Positions 17,432 through 25,040 of a stretch of DNA of 64,000 nt are shown one piece after another (position 1 is the stretch's first letter; every line of letters begins with the position of its first letter). The notes below the pieces were generated by a model that searched no databases, was not told the DNA's origin, and worked only from the letters and a program-made list of their open reading frames with translations. This DNA is from an uncultured Ruminococcus sp. GTDB taxonomy: Bacteria; Bacillota; Clostridia; Oscillospirales; Ruminococcaceae. The DNA is taken from contig UQPZ01000002.1 in the NCBI GenBank assembly GCA_900543145.1, positions 1 through 64,000 on the forward strand, given 5' to 3'. The position numbers were made by a program, and so were the translations under genes.

Positions 17432-18466
17432 TTATTCAAATATGCTGCATTTGCGGGCAGTCGACTTGATGCCGTTTTCTCCGTTTATAAGGACATCTCC
17501 CCAGTCGGAGGAAAGCTTGGATCCGTCCCATTCCTGAGCTATATCGAGATACTCAACTCCGCCGCCGTTTCCCTTCCACGACCAGCCCATATAGCCTATA
17601 TTGTTTTCCGTACAGTACTTCATCAGGAATGCCTCGTCAACGTCGCCGTCGGAATGAGTATAGCCGAACTCGCCTACGCACACGCAAAGCCCCTGTCCGG
17701 TAACTCCCTCAAGATTCTTTTTTATAGACGTTTCGCTTCCTCCGGCGCTTCCGTACATATGTATCGAAAACATCGTATTCTTATTCGGGTCGGAATCAAA
17801 GACTTCCTGCCCGTAATCGGCAATACTCTGACCGTACTGGCCCCAGCCTGCCGCATCTACCATAATAGTATTGCTTATTCCGGCTTCACGGAGCTTTGGA
17901 ATTACGCTTACATAACCGTCGCGCCACAGCTTTCCGTCCCACTGTCCGACCCACTCGTTGGCTATATTCAGGATAACGTGATCCTCGTTTCCGATAAGCG
18001 CATCCTTCATTTCTATCCAGTAATCAGCCGCATTTTCAAGATAGCCTGTATCATCCTTTCCCGTTCCGTCGTGAACCTCCACAATAGCTATCATATCAAG
18101 CTCCCTGCACTGCTCAATAAGACTCTTCACCGAAGCCAGATCGTCCTTTTCCCACTGCTGACCGTCCGAAAACACCAGTCTTACAGCATTTGAACCCGTA
18201 TCTGCGATCGCCGGAACAGCTACAGCTGCCTGATCCTTGAACCATGTATGAGCATGATTGATACCCCTCATTACAAACTCGTTTCCGTTTGCGTCAAGAA
18301 GCTTTGTTCCGTCAACTCGGAAACCCGCTCCGCCTGATGTCTGAACAGAGGACGACGCAGAAGAAGCCTGCGCTTCTGAGTTCCCTGAAGTTCCGTCCGA
18401 GCCGGAGCAGCCTGAAATTGAAATAGCCGCCGCCAGAGGCAGAAGCATACACAGCAATTTTTTCAT
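17432..18466 (-). CDS. Lipoprotein GH5 glycoside hydrolase
   Basis: A 344-residue GH5 enzyme starting MKKLLCMLLPLAAAISISGC, whose lipobox (SISGC) predicts membrane anchoring, followed by a Ser/Ala linker. The catalytic domain (about 50-340) is a close paralogue of the secreted GH5 at 15034-16461: acid/base Glu in NIANEWVGQW, nucleophile Glu in CVGEFGYTH, and the same GYMGWSWKGN segment. It lacks the C-terminal module. Mannanase or endoglucanase activity is likely; the exact polymer is not certain. ATG 18466 is chosen for its AAAGGA SD and lipoprotein signal; an upstream in-frame start at 18562 would precede the promoter. Confidence 0.88.
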   Translation of the reverse strand: MKKLLCMLLPLAAAISISGCSGSDGTSGNSEAQASSASSSVQTSGGAGFRVDGTKLLDANGNEFVMRGINHAHTWFKDQAAVAVPAIADTGSNAVRLVFSDGQQWEKDDLASVKSLIEQCRELDMIAIVEVHDGTGKDDTGYLENAADYWIEMKDALIGNEDHVILNIANEWVGQWDGKLWRDGYVSVIPKLREAGISNTIMVDAAGWGQYGQSIADYGQEVFDSDPNKNTMFSIHMYGSAGGSETSIKKNLEGVTGQGLCVCVGEFGYTHSDGDVDEAFLMKYCTENNIGYMGWSWKGNGGGVEYLDIAQEWDGSKLSSDWGDVLINGENGIKSTARKCSIFE

Positions 18467-18507
18467 AATAATATCCTTTCTGTTTTCCTCCTGAGTTTCA
18501 TATAACC

Positions 18508-18535
18508 AGTATACTGATTTTACTGCACAAGTCAA
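18508..18535 (-). promoter_or_regulatory. Promoter of the lipoprotein GH5 gene
   Basis: On the minus strand TTGACT, 16-nt spacer, TATACT, giving a short leader of about 35 nt. Confidence 0.65.
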
Positions 18536-18685
18536 GACGTTAATTATAAACTTTTTAAGCAAAGCGCCGCCCTGCTGCTACGGAGTAATTTTGCAAGCGA
18601 ACGGTTTTATTTCCGTCGATCGCAGCGTATATTTATGACTATATAATATTTAATCTTAATTATTTACCGTAGAGATAGACGGCTC

Positions 18686-18714
18686 TTGACAATCCGATAA
18701 AATAATGCTATAAT
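18686..18714 (+). promoter_or_regulatory. Consensus promoter of the thioredoxin gene
   Basis: TTGACA, a 17-nt spacer and TATAAT: a perfect housekeeping consensus, about 35 nt before the gene. Confidence 0.88.
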
Positions 18715-18756
18715 AAAAATAGACCAAAAAAGTATACATAGAAAGGAATGGTAGGT

Positions 18757-19071
18757 ATGGCAGTATTAAAGGTATCGGATCTTGATTTTAAAGAAAAGGT
18801 CCTTCAAAATCCGAAAACAGTTATTGCAGACGTAAGCACAGACTGGTGTCCGTCCTGCAAGATACTAGAGCCGTTTTTCAAAGAAGCGTCCGAAAGACAC
18901 GGAGAATTTGATTTCGTTTCGGTAAACGCTTCCGAGTCGCAGAAAACCGCAGCTGAATACAGAGTCGAATTCGTTCCGACGCTGCTGGTTTTCAAAAACG
19001 GTGAATGCGTAAAAAAATCCGTCGGCGCTATGAACGAAGCCGAGCTTGAGGAATTTCTTTCCGAGCTGTGA
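18757..19071 (+). CDS. Thioredoxin-like protein
   Basis: A 104-residue thioredoxin fold with active site DWCPSCKIL (WCPSC in place of the classical WCGPC) and the cis-Pro segment FVPTLLVFKNG. It probably acts as a cytoplasmic disulfide reductase. ATG 18757 is preferred to ATG 18748 because the GAAAGGA SD nearly touches the latter. A perfect promoter and a long terminator make it a strongly expressed single gene upstream of the hydrogenase operon. The variant active site may change redox potential or partner choice. Confidence 0.9.
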   Translation: MAVLKVSDLDFKEKVLQNPKTVIADVSTDWCPSCKILEPFFKEASERHGEFDFVSVNASESQKTAAEYRVEFVPTLLVFKNGECVKKSVGAMNEAELEEFLSEL

Positions 19072-19105
19072 CCAGTCGGCGGCCAAACAGCATAATATCA
19101 GCATG

Positions 19106-19147
19106 AAACGCTGTCTGCGGACATTTACCGCAGGCGGCGTTTTGTTT
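19106..19147 (+). terminator. Rho-independent terminator of the thioredoxin gene
   Basis: A 15-bp stem (AAACGCTGTCTGCGG with CCGCAGGCGGCGTTT, two G-U pairs) around a 7-nt loop, followed by a T-rich tail. Confidence 0.85.
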
Positions 19148-19257
19148 GACTGTATTTACTTGTTAATCGTTTTCGACGAAAATTCATATAAAATTTTGTG
19201 TAAAGTGACATAAAGACAGAAAATCGTAAAAACTGCACAAAAATATTCAAAAAACCC

Positions 19258-19286
19258 TTGAAATTCAGAGAATAATAATGTATAAT
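19258..19286 (+). promoter_or_regulatory. Promoter of the hydrogenase operon
   Basis: TTGAAA, 17-nt spacer, TATAAT. The leader is about 150 nt and contains a palindromic element shared with the pilin-like gene downstream. Confidence 0.78.
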
Positions 19287-19351
19287 TATTTACATGACTT
19301 ATGTATATATGGTATATGTTTTTTAGTCAATAACAGTTTCCGTATATACGC

Positions 19352-19380
19352 TTAAACGTTTGAAAAGAATATATCTGCCG
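19352..19380 (+). promoter_or_regulatory. Shared leader element, copy 1 (TTAAACGTTTGAAA plus ATATATCTGCCG)
   Basis: The 14-mer TTAAACGTTTGAAA at 19352-19365 and the 12-mer ATATATCTGCCG at 19369-19380 both recur exactly, in the same order, at 23851-23892. The centre AAACGTTT is palindromic and looks like a LacI/CcpA-type operator half-site pair. It lies in the hydrogenase operon leader. Confidence 0.5.
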
Positions 19381-19440
19381 GTCTGCGGAAAGTGTATTCT
19401 GCGGCTTTTCGCCGTATTTAATATTGTAGGAGGTTATGTT

Positions 19441-19959
19441 ATGAATGAAAAATCCCTGAATACATTTAAGGGAACCATCGTTCAGGAAAGACAGCTCAAA
19501 GAGATCATCGCCAAGCATCACGATCAGCCGGGCGGATTAATGCCTATTCTTCAGGAGGCTCAGGATATTTACGGATACCTGCCTATAGAAGTTCAGACTA
19601 TGATCGCCGACGGTCTGGGAATTTCCCTTTCGGAGGTGTACGGTGTTGCTACCTTTTATTCACAGTTCTCCCTTACTCCAAAGGGTGAAAACAGGATCAG
19701 CGTTTGCCTAGGCACCGCCTGCTATGTAAAGGGCTCTGACAAAATACTTGAGGCAGTTGAGAAAAGATTGGGTATCAAGGCAGGAGAATGTACTCCCGAC
19801 GGTTTGTTTTCAATTGATTCCTGCCGCTGCGTAGGCGCCTGCGGACTTGCTCCGGTAATGATGGTAAACGACGATGTTTACGGTAAGGTCACTCCAGACC
19901 AGGTCGCTTCCATCATTGATTCCTACCTGACTAAAAAAGGAGGTTCCGATAAGAAATGA
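19441..19959 (+). CDS. hydC: [FeFe] hydrogenase subunit HydC (NuoE-like, 2Fe-2S)
   Basis: A 172-residue NuoE-type thioredoxin-fold ferredoxin. The [2Fe-2S] ligands are in CLGTACYVKG and SCRCVGACGLAP. An N-terminal helical domain precedes them. In trimeric bifurcating hydrogenases this subunit pairs with the NuoF-like HydB for NADH oxidation. ATG 19441 follows a perfect AGGAGG, so upstream in-frame codons back to 19360 are leader. The stop overlaps the start of hydB by 4 nt (ATGA), showing translational coupling. Confidence 0.93.
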   Translation: MNEKSLNTFKGTIVQERQLKEIIAKHHDQPGGLMPILQEAQDIYGYLPIEVQTMIADGLGISLSEVYGVATFYSQFSLTPKGENRISVCLGTACYVKGSDKILEAVEKRLGIKAGECTPDGLFSIDSCRCVGACGLAPVMMVNDDVYGKVTPDQVASIIDSYLTKKGGSDKK

Positions 19960-21848
19960 CGATCGAAGAATTAAATAAGATAAAAAAAGAATTTTCCGAC
20001 CTTGTTAAAGTCAGAAAGCTTGTTGCCGAAGAGGGCGAAAAGCTTGCAAAGAAAACGGGCTACCGCAAGCAGATACTGGTCTGCGGAGGTACCGGCTGTA
20101 CCTCGTCGGGAAGCAAAAAGGTCATAGAGGCGCTGGAAAGCGAGCTTCAGAAGCAGGGGCTTGACAAGGAGGTCCTGGTAGTTAAGACAGGCTGTTTCGG
20201 TCTTTGCGCATTAGGTCCTATACTTATTGTTTATCCGGAAGGCGCATTCTATTCCCAGGCTACTCCCGAGGGCGTTATAAGAATAGTTGACGAGCATATC
20301 AAGAAGGGCAATATCGTAAAGGATCTGCTTTATAAAGAAACCGTTCATACTGACGGCTCTATCATCTCACTTTCAGAAACTAACTTCTACAAAAAGCAGC
20401 TGAGGATCGCACTTCGCAACTGCGGCGTTATCAATCCCGAGGACATAAGAGAATACATAGCTACCGACGGTTATCAGGCGCTTGCAAAGGTTCTTACCAA
20501 GATGTCGCCTGACGACGTTATTCAGGAGCTTCTTGATTCGGGACTTAGAGGAAGAGGCGGCGCAGGCTTCCCGACAGGAAAGAAGTGGGCGTTTGCAAAG
20601 GCTTCTAAGGGAGATATAAAATATGTATGCTGCAATGCCGACGAAGGCGACCCGGGCGCTTTCATGGACCGTTCGATACTTGAGGGAGATCCTCACGCTA
20701 TAATCGAGGCCATGACGATCGCCGGATACACTATCGGAGCAAATCAGGGCTATATTTACGTCCGCGCCGAGTATCCTATCGCTGTTCAGAGACTTGAGAT
20801 CGCACTTGGTCAGGCGAGAGAGTGCGGACTTCTCGGAGAGAATATCCTCGGCTCAAAGTTCTCCTTTGATATTGAGATACGTCTGGGCGCAGGCGCATTT
20901 GTCTGCGGAGAGGAAACAGCTCTTATGACCTCTATCGAGGGTCACAGAGGAGAGCCTCGCCCCCGTCCTCCGTTCCCTGCCGTAAAGGGACTTTTCGGAA
21001 AGCCGACCGTTCTTAACAATGTTGAGACCTATTCAAATATACCTCAGATCATACGCAAGGGCGCTAAGTGGTATTCCTCAATGGGTACAGAGACCTCAAA
21101 GGGTACTAAGGTTTTCGCTCTCGGCGGAAAGATAACAAACGTAGGCCTGGTTGAGATCCCTATGGGTACGACTCTGCGTGAGATCGTCGAGGAGATCGGC
21201 GGCGGCATTCCCAACGGAAAGAAGTTCAAGGCTGCTCAGACAGGCGGACCTTCAGGCGGCTGTATTCCTGCCTGCCATATAGATACTCCTATCGATTATG
21301 AACATCTGACGGCTCTCGGCTCAATGATGGGTTCGGGCGGACTTATCATCATGGACGAGGACACCTGTATGGTGGACATTTCCAAGTTCTATCTAAACTT
21401 TACTGTAGACGAATCCTGCGGAAAGTGCACTCCCTGCCGTATCGGAACAAGAAGACTTTTGCAGTTCCTTGAAAAGATCACCTCCGGCGACGGAGAACCA
21501 GAGGATCTTGACAAGATAGAAGAGCTTGCAAACCATATGAAGTCATCTTCTCTCTGCGCTCTCGGACAGTCGGCTCCAAACCCTGTTCTATCAACGATCA
21601 ATTATTTCAGAGATGAATATATCGCTCACATCAAGGATAAGCATTGTCCTGCCGGCGTCTGCAAGAGCCTGCTTCACTACGAGATAGATCCGGGCCTTTG
21701 CAAGGGCTGTACGCTCTGTGCAAGAAACTGTCCTGTAGACGCGATCGAGGGTACTGTAAAGCAGCCTCACAAGATAGACAAGACAAAGTGCATCAAGTGC
21801 GGACTGTGCGAAAAGAACTGCAAGTTCGGCGCAGTGCTTAAAAAGTAG
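19956..21848 (+). CDS. hydB: [FeFe] hydrogenase subunit HydB (NuoF-like, NADH/FMN)
   Basis: A 630-residue flavoprotein with four parts: an N-terminal [2Fe-2S] thioredoxin-like domain (CGGTGCTSSG, TGCFGLCALGP), the NADH/FMN-binding core (GLRGRGGAGFPTGKKW, Cys-rich ESCGKCTPCRIGTRR binding [4Fe-4S]) and a C-terminal ferredoxin domain with two [4Fe-4S] motifs (CKGCTLCARNCPVDA and CIKCGLCEKNCKFGA). This is the full HydB layout of electron-bifurcating hydrogenases, which couple NADH and reduced ferredoxin oxidation to H2 formation in the cytoplasm. Overlaps hydC by 4 nt and precedes hydA by 21 nt. Confidence 0.94.
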   Translation: MTIEELNKIKKEFSDLVKVRKLVAEEGEKLAKKTGYRKQILVCGGTGCTSSGSKKVIEALESELQKQGLDKEVLVVKTGCFGLCALGPILIVYPEGAFYSQATPEGVIRIVDEHIKKGNIVKDLLYKETVHTDGSIISLSETNFYKKQLRIALRNCGVINPEDIREYIATDGYQALAKVLTKMSPDDVIQELLDSGLRGRGGAGFPTGKKWAFAKASKGDIKYVCCNADEGDPGAFMDRSILEGDPHAIIEAMTIAGYTIGANQGYIYVRAEYPIAVQRLEIALGQARECGLLGENILGSKFSFDIEIRLGAGAFVCGEETALMTSIEGHRGEPRPRPPFPAVKGLFGKPTVLNNVETYSNIPQIIRKGAKWYSSMGTETSKGTKVFALGGKITNVGLVEIPMGTTLREIVEEIGGGIPNGKKFKAAQTGGPSGGCIPACHIDTPIDYEHLTALGSMMGSGGLIIMDEDTCMVDISKFYLNFTVDESCGKCTPCRIGTRRLLQFLEKITSGDGEPEDLDKIEELANHMKSSSLCALGQSAPNPVLSTINYFRDEYIAHIKDKHCPAGVCKSLLHYEIDPGLCKGCTLCARNCPVDAIEGTVKQPHKIDKTKCIKCGLCEKNCKFGAVLKK

Positions 21849-21869
21849 TTGAGGAGGTCACATTTTAAA

Positions 21870-23615
21870 ATGGAAAAAACACAAATGGTTCATCTGAAGG
21901 TGAACGGAATACCTGTTGAAGTTCCTGCCGGCTCTACTATTTTACAGGCCGCAAAGGCAGTCAACATTGAAATTCCGTCGCTTTGCTATCTTAAAGATAT
22001 AAACTGCATAGGCGCCTGCCGCGTATGCGTTGTTGAAATAGTAGGCAGAAGAGGTCTTGTTGCTTCCTGCGTATATCCCGTTGAGGAGGGAATGGAGATA
22101 CTTACCAACACGCCTAAGGTAAGAGCTTCAAGAAAAACTACTATCGAGCTTATACTTTCAAGCCATCACAAGAAATGCCTGTCCTGCGTAAGAGGAAACA
22201 ACTGCGAGCTTCAGAAGCTAGCTTTCGACTACGGCGTTGACGAGGACAGATTCAAGGGCGACGACGTTATTTATCCAATAGACGACGCCTCACCCTATAT
22301 CGTAAGAGATAACAACAAATGTATCCAATGCATGAGATGCGTTGCCGCTTGCAAGAACGTTCAGAGCGTTTCATGTATCGGTCCTATCAAGAGAGGCTTC
22401 AACGTTCATGTCGGCTGTGCATTTGAAAAGAGCCTTGACGAGTCGCCCTGCGTAGGCTGCGGTCAGTGTATCGTTGCCTGCCCTGTTGGCGCACTCAACG
22501 AAAAGAGCAATATAGACGAGGTATGGGACGCAATTTCAAATCCCAATAAGAAGGTCGTATTCTTTACCGCTCCTTCTATCCGTGCTACTCTTGGCGAAAG
22601 CTTCGGAATGCCAATTGGCACAAACGTTGAGGGCAAAATGGTAGCTGCAATAAGACGTCTGGGCGTTGATAAGGTATTTAATATGGACGTTACCGCCGAC
22701 CTTACGATCATGGAGGAAGCCAACGAGCTTATCGAGCGTATCACCAAGAAGAAAACTCTTCCTATGTTTACCTCCTGCTGCCCAGGCTGGATCAAGTTCT
22801 GCGAGCATTATTACCCTGAGTTCCTGCCTCATCTGTCAAGCTGCAAATCACCGCAGCAGATGTTCGGCGCAGTTCTCAAGAGCTACTACTGCCAGAAGAA
22901 CGGTATCGACCCCAAGGATCTGTATGTTGTCAGCATTATTCCCTGTACTGCAAAGAAGTTTGAGGTAACCCGCGAAGAGCTTAGGACCTTTGACTTTGAC
23001 GACGTTGACGTTGCTCTTACAACAAGAGAGCTTGCCAAGATGATAAAGGGTGCAGGTATAAATTTTGTAGACATGAACGACGAGGTCTTTGACGATCCGT
23101 TTGAAACCGCTTCAGGCGGCGCTGCAATATTCGGAGCTACCGGAGGAGTTATGGAAGCCGCTCTCCGTACCGCAGCATATATGCTGGACGGAAACGCAAA
23201 GAAGATCGAGTTCAAGGAAGTAAGAGGCACAAAGGACATTAAGGAAGCGACCTACAAGGTAGGCGGAGTCGAGGTCAACGTTGCCGTAGCTTCAGGTCTT
23301 TCCAACGCCAGAAAGATAATTGAAATGGTCAAGTCCGGCGAGAAGAATTATCATATGGTTGAAATAATGGCTTGCCCCGGAGGCTGTATAAACGGCGGAG
23401 GTCAGCCTGTTCAGAGCGACTCGGTAAGAAACTACAAGGAGCTTAAGGCTACAAGAGCCAAGGCGCTTTACGACGCCGACAGTTCCATGAAGCTGAGGAA
23501 ATCCCACGAAAGTCCAGTTATCAGGCTGCTGTATGACGAGTATTTCGATGCTCCCGGAAAGCCTAGAGCTCACAAGCTTCTGCATACTACTTATGTTAAG
23601 AGAGGCACTCATTAA
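21870..23615 (+). CDS. hydA: [FeFe] hydrogenase catalytic subunit HydA
   Basis: A 581-residue [FeFe] hydrogenase with an N-terminal [2Fe-2S] domain (CYLKDINCIGACRVC), a His/Cys [4Fe-4S] site (HHKKCLSCVRGNNC), two ferredoxin clusters (CIQCMRCVAAC, CVGCGQCIVACP) and the H-cluster motifs L1 TSCCPGW, L2 IPCTAKKFE and L3 MACPGGCINGGG. It makes H2 in a HydABC complex that joins NADH and ferredoxin oxidation (group A3). ATG 21870 follows GAGGAGG at a 10-12 nt distance; an in-frame TTG at 21849 lies before that SD. The maturases HydEFG are not in the window. A terminator follows the gene. Confidence 0.95.
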   Translation: MEKTQMVHLKVNGIPVEVPAGSTILQAAKAVNIEIPSLCYLKDINCIGACRVCVVEIVGRRGLVASCVYPVEEGMEILTNTPKVRASRKTTIELILSSHHKKCLSCVRGNNCELQKLAFDYGVDEDRFKGDDVIYPIDDASPYIVRDNNKCIQCMRCVAACKNVQSVSCIGPIKRGFNVHVGCAFEKSLDESPCVGCGQCIVACPVGALNEKSNIDEVWDAISNPNKKVVFFTAPSIRATLGESFGMPIGTNVEGKMVAAIRRLGVDKVFNMDVTADLTIMEEANELIERITKKKTLPMFTSCCPGWIKFCEHYYPEFLPHLSSCKSPQQMFGAVLKSYYCQKNGIDPKDLYVVSIIPCTAKKFEVTREELRTFDFDDVDVALTTRELAKMIKGAGINFVDMNDEVFDDPFETASGGAAIFGATGGVMEAALRTAAYMLDGNAKKIEFKEVRGTKDIKEATYKVGGVEVNVAVASGLSNARKIIEMVKSGEKNYHMVEIMACPGGCINGGGQPVQSDSVRNYKELKATRAKALYDADSSMKLRKSHESPVIRLLYDEYFDAPGKPRAHKLLHTTYVKRGTH

Positions 23616-23630
23616 GCTTTGATATATCTG

Positions 23631-23667
23631 AAAACTGTCTGCTTTTTCAGCAGGCAGTTTTTTATTT
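23631..23667 (+). terminator. Rho-independent terminator of the hydrogenase operon
   Basis: AAAACTGTCTGCT (23631-23643) pairs with AGCAGGCAGTTTT (23649-23661, one G-U pair), followed by TTATTTT. Confidence 0.88.
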
Positions 23668-23850
23668 TCAGAATTCAAACGATTGAAACAGCTGAATGAA
23701 ATAAAATAAAATGTATGAACACAATGTAAAATCCGCAGCTTGTAATTAAGCTGATAAGCGATTATTTTCAGGGCTAATTTGCTATTATTGCGTTCTTTTT
23801 AAAATATATAATTATTGTTTTTCGTCATTATATCCAATTACGCTTACTGT

Positions 23851-23892
23851 TTAAACGTTTGAAATTTTAAAAACCTCAAAATATATCTGCCG
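23851..23892 (+). promoter_or_regulatory. Shared leader element, copy 2 (TTAAACGTTTGAAA plus ATATATCTGCCG)
   Basis: Exact second copy of the 14-mer (23851-23864) and 12-mer (23881-23892) found in the hydrogenase leader; the spacer here is 16 nt rather than 3 nt. It lies about 60 nt upstream of the -35 box of the pilin-like gene. The heptamer ACGCTTA also precedes the 14-mer in both copies. The rest of the 412-nt gap 23616-24027 is AT-rich with the terminator and promoter described. Confidence 0.5.
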
Positions 23893-23948
23893 CATAAGCC
23901 AAACTGTGATATAAATGTAAATTATAAATACAGGTACTTCCGCCCGTA

Positions 23949-23977
23949 TTGACTAATCTTCACCAGATTGGTATAAT
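23949..23977 (+). promoter_or_regulatory. Promoter of the pilin-like gene
   Basis: TTGACT, 17-nt spacer, TATAAT, about 50 nt before the start codon. Confidence 0.75.
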
Positions 23978-24027
23978 ATAAATACAGATTGGGGAATCTG
24001 CTTTATTTCAAAAACGGAGGGAATAAT

Positions 24028-24663
24028 ATGAATAAGCGAAAACACAGCGTCAAGGGCTTTACCTTGGTTGAAGTTATTATTGTTATAGCAATTATCGGTA
24101 TTCTTGCCGGTCTTCTTGTACCGTCTTTAATGGGATATGTACGAAAGGCAAGGGAAAAGGCAATAATGACCGAAACAAAAATTATTGTAAATTCTGCGTC
24201 TGCCGCACTTACCGATATAATAGCGGACAGCAAGTATCCGCTTCTTACGGATAAAAAGTTTGATGGAAAAAGATGCGGCTGTATCACAAACTGGATGATA
24301 GGAAGAGCTCAGAAGAAAAACACTTCTGAAATAACCGACGCAAAGGGCAACAAGGTAGATTATGATATAGCGACTCAGATTCTTAAATCTTTGGACAGCG
24401 AAAATATATCAGGTATTTTTGAGTTCAACGGCAACGAAAAGAATCCTTTATCCCAGAACAAGGGGAACCCGGAAAGCACACTGACGAAATTCAACAAAGA
24501 ACATCCCGGCTGCTCGGCTTTTATTTTGATTTACGGCGAGGACGGCTCGATCGTTAAGCTTTATTACAGCAAGGGAAATATGCTTTGTATCTATGACGGA
24601 AGCTTTACTATAGTTACCGCAGATGAGAAAGAAGCGGTTTTCCCGTATGTTCAGTATTTATAA
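24028..24663 (+). CDS. Type IV pilin-like (prepilin-cleaved) protein
   Basis: A 211-residue protein with a short basic leader and the class III/type IVa prepilin signature: KG before FTLVEVIIVIAIIGILAGLL, with Glu at +5 and a hydrophobic helix. The rest is a charged globular domain with a Cys pair near residue 85 and a beta-rich C-terminal half. The ACGGAGGG SD supports ATG 24028. Unlike the Flp pilin of the Tad locus, this belongs to the type IVa/type II secretion group and has no assembly genes nearby, so it needs machinery encoded elsewhere. It has its own promoter and terminator. Confidence 0.88.
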   Translation: MNKRKHSVKGFTLVEVIIVIAIIGILAGLLVPSLMGYVRKAREKAIMTETKIIVNSASAALTDIIADSKYPLLTDKKFDGKRCGCITNWMIGRAQKKNTSEITDAKGNKVDYDIATQILKSLDSENISGIFEFNGNEKNPLSQNKGNPESTLTKFNKEHPGCSAFILIYGEDGSIVKLYYSKGNMLCIYDGSFTIVTADEKEAVFPYVQYL

Positions 24664-24681
24664 GTACAATTATTATAACAG

Positions 24682-24716
24682 AACCCGCCTCTGACAAAAT
24701 TCAGAGGCGGGTTTTC
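24682..24716 (+). terminator. Terminator of the pilin-like gene
   Basis: AACCCGCCTCTG (24682-24693) pairs perfectly with CAGAGGCGGGTT (24702-24713), followed by a short T-run. Confidence 0.75.
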
Positions 24717-24839
24717 TCCCCCCTGAAATTTTGTTCTCCGGGGGAGAATGATTTACTGTGCAGCCTGCTGAATCAATATGTCATTCCAGGCTTTTGTTTT
24801 AGAAGATTTTATAAAAATAAGATTCAAATAAAATACCGG

Positions 24840-24868
24840 TTGACAAATAGATTCAGGTATGTTATTAT
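24840..24868 (+). promoter_or_regulatory. Promoter of the O-acetylhomoserine sulfhydrylase gene
   Basis: TTGACA, 17-nt spacer, TATTAT. It gives a leader of about 165 nt with no SAM riboswitch or T-box features that I can see. Confidence 0.75.
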
Positions 24869-24929
24869 ATAAGCATAAAACATAGTATTTTAATAGGATT
24901 AATATGAATAAAACAAAGGACAGGATCTT

Positions 24930-24995
24930 ATGGAATTTTTAAAATATACTCCTCAGATCATATTATCAGAGCGAATGTGCCGATGTTATGAATAA
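24930..24995 (+). CDS. Possible leader peptide with Cys codons (21 aa)
   Basis: A short open frame in the leader of the sulfhydrylase gene starts at ATG 24930, with a weak AGGA-type SD, and ends 45 nt before the main start. Its C-terminal end reads ERMCRCYE, that is Met-Cys-Arg-Cys just before the stop. Codons for sulfur amino acids near the end of a leader peptide, upstream of a sulfur-amino-acid biosynthesis gene, suggest translational attenuation by cysteine or methionine supply. A second short frame starting at 24904 overlaps it. No terminator hairpin is visible after it. Coding status is inference. Confidence 0.35.
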   Translation: MEFLKYTPQIILSERMCRCYE

Positions 24996-25040
24996 AGCAA
25001 AAGCATATAAATCACAATAATAATGAAAGAGGTAATTAAA

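Noticed and set aside
17345..18193. 282-codon plus-strand frame across the lipoprotein GH5 gene
   Set aside because: It overlaps the catalytic domain of GH5 on the other strand and has no recognisable motif or SD.
24875..25040. SAM (S-box) riboswitch or T-box before metY
   Set aside because: None of the conserved core sequences of S-box or T-box leaders could be found and no terminator hairpin precedes the gene.
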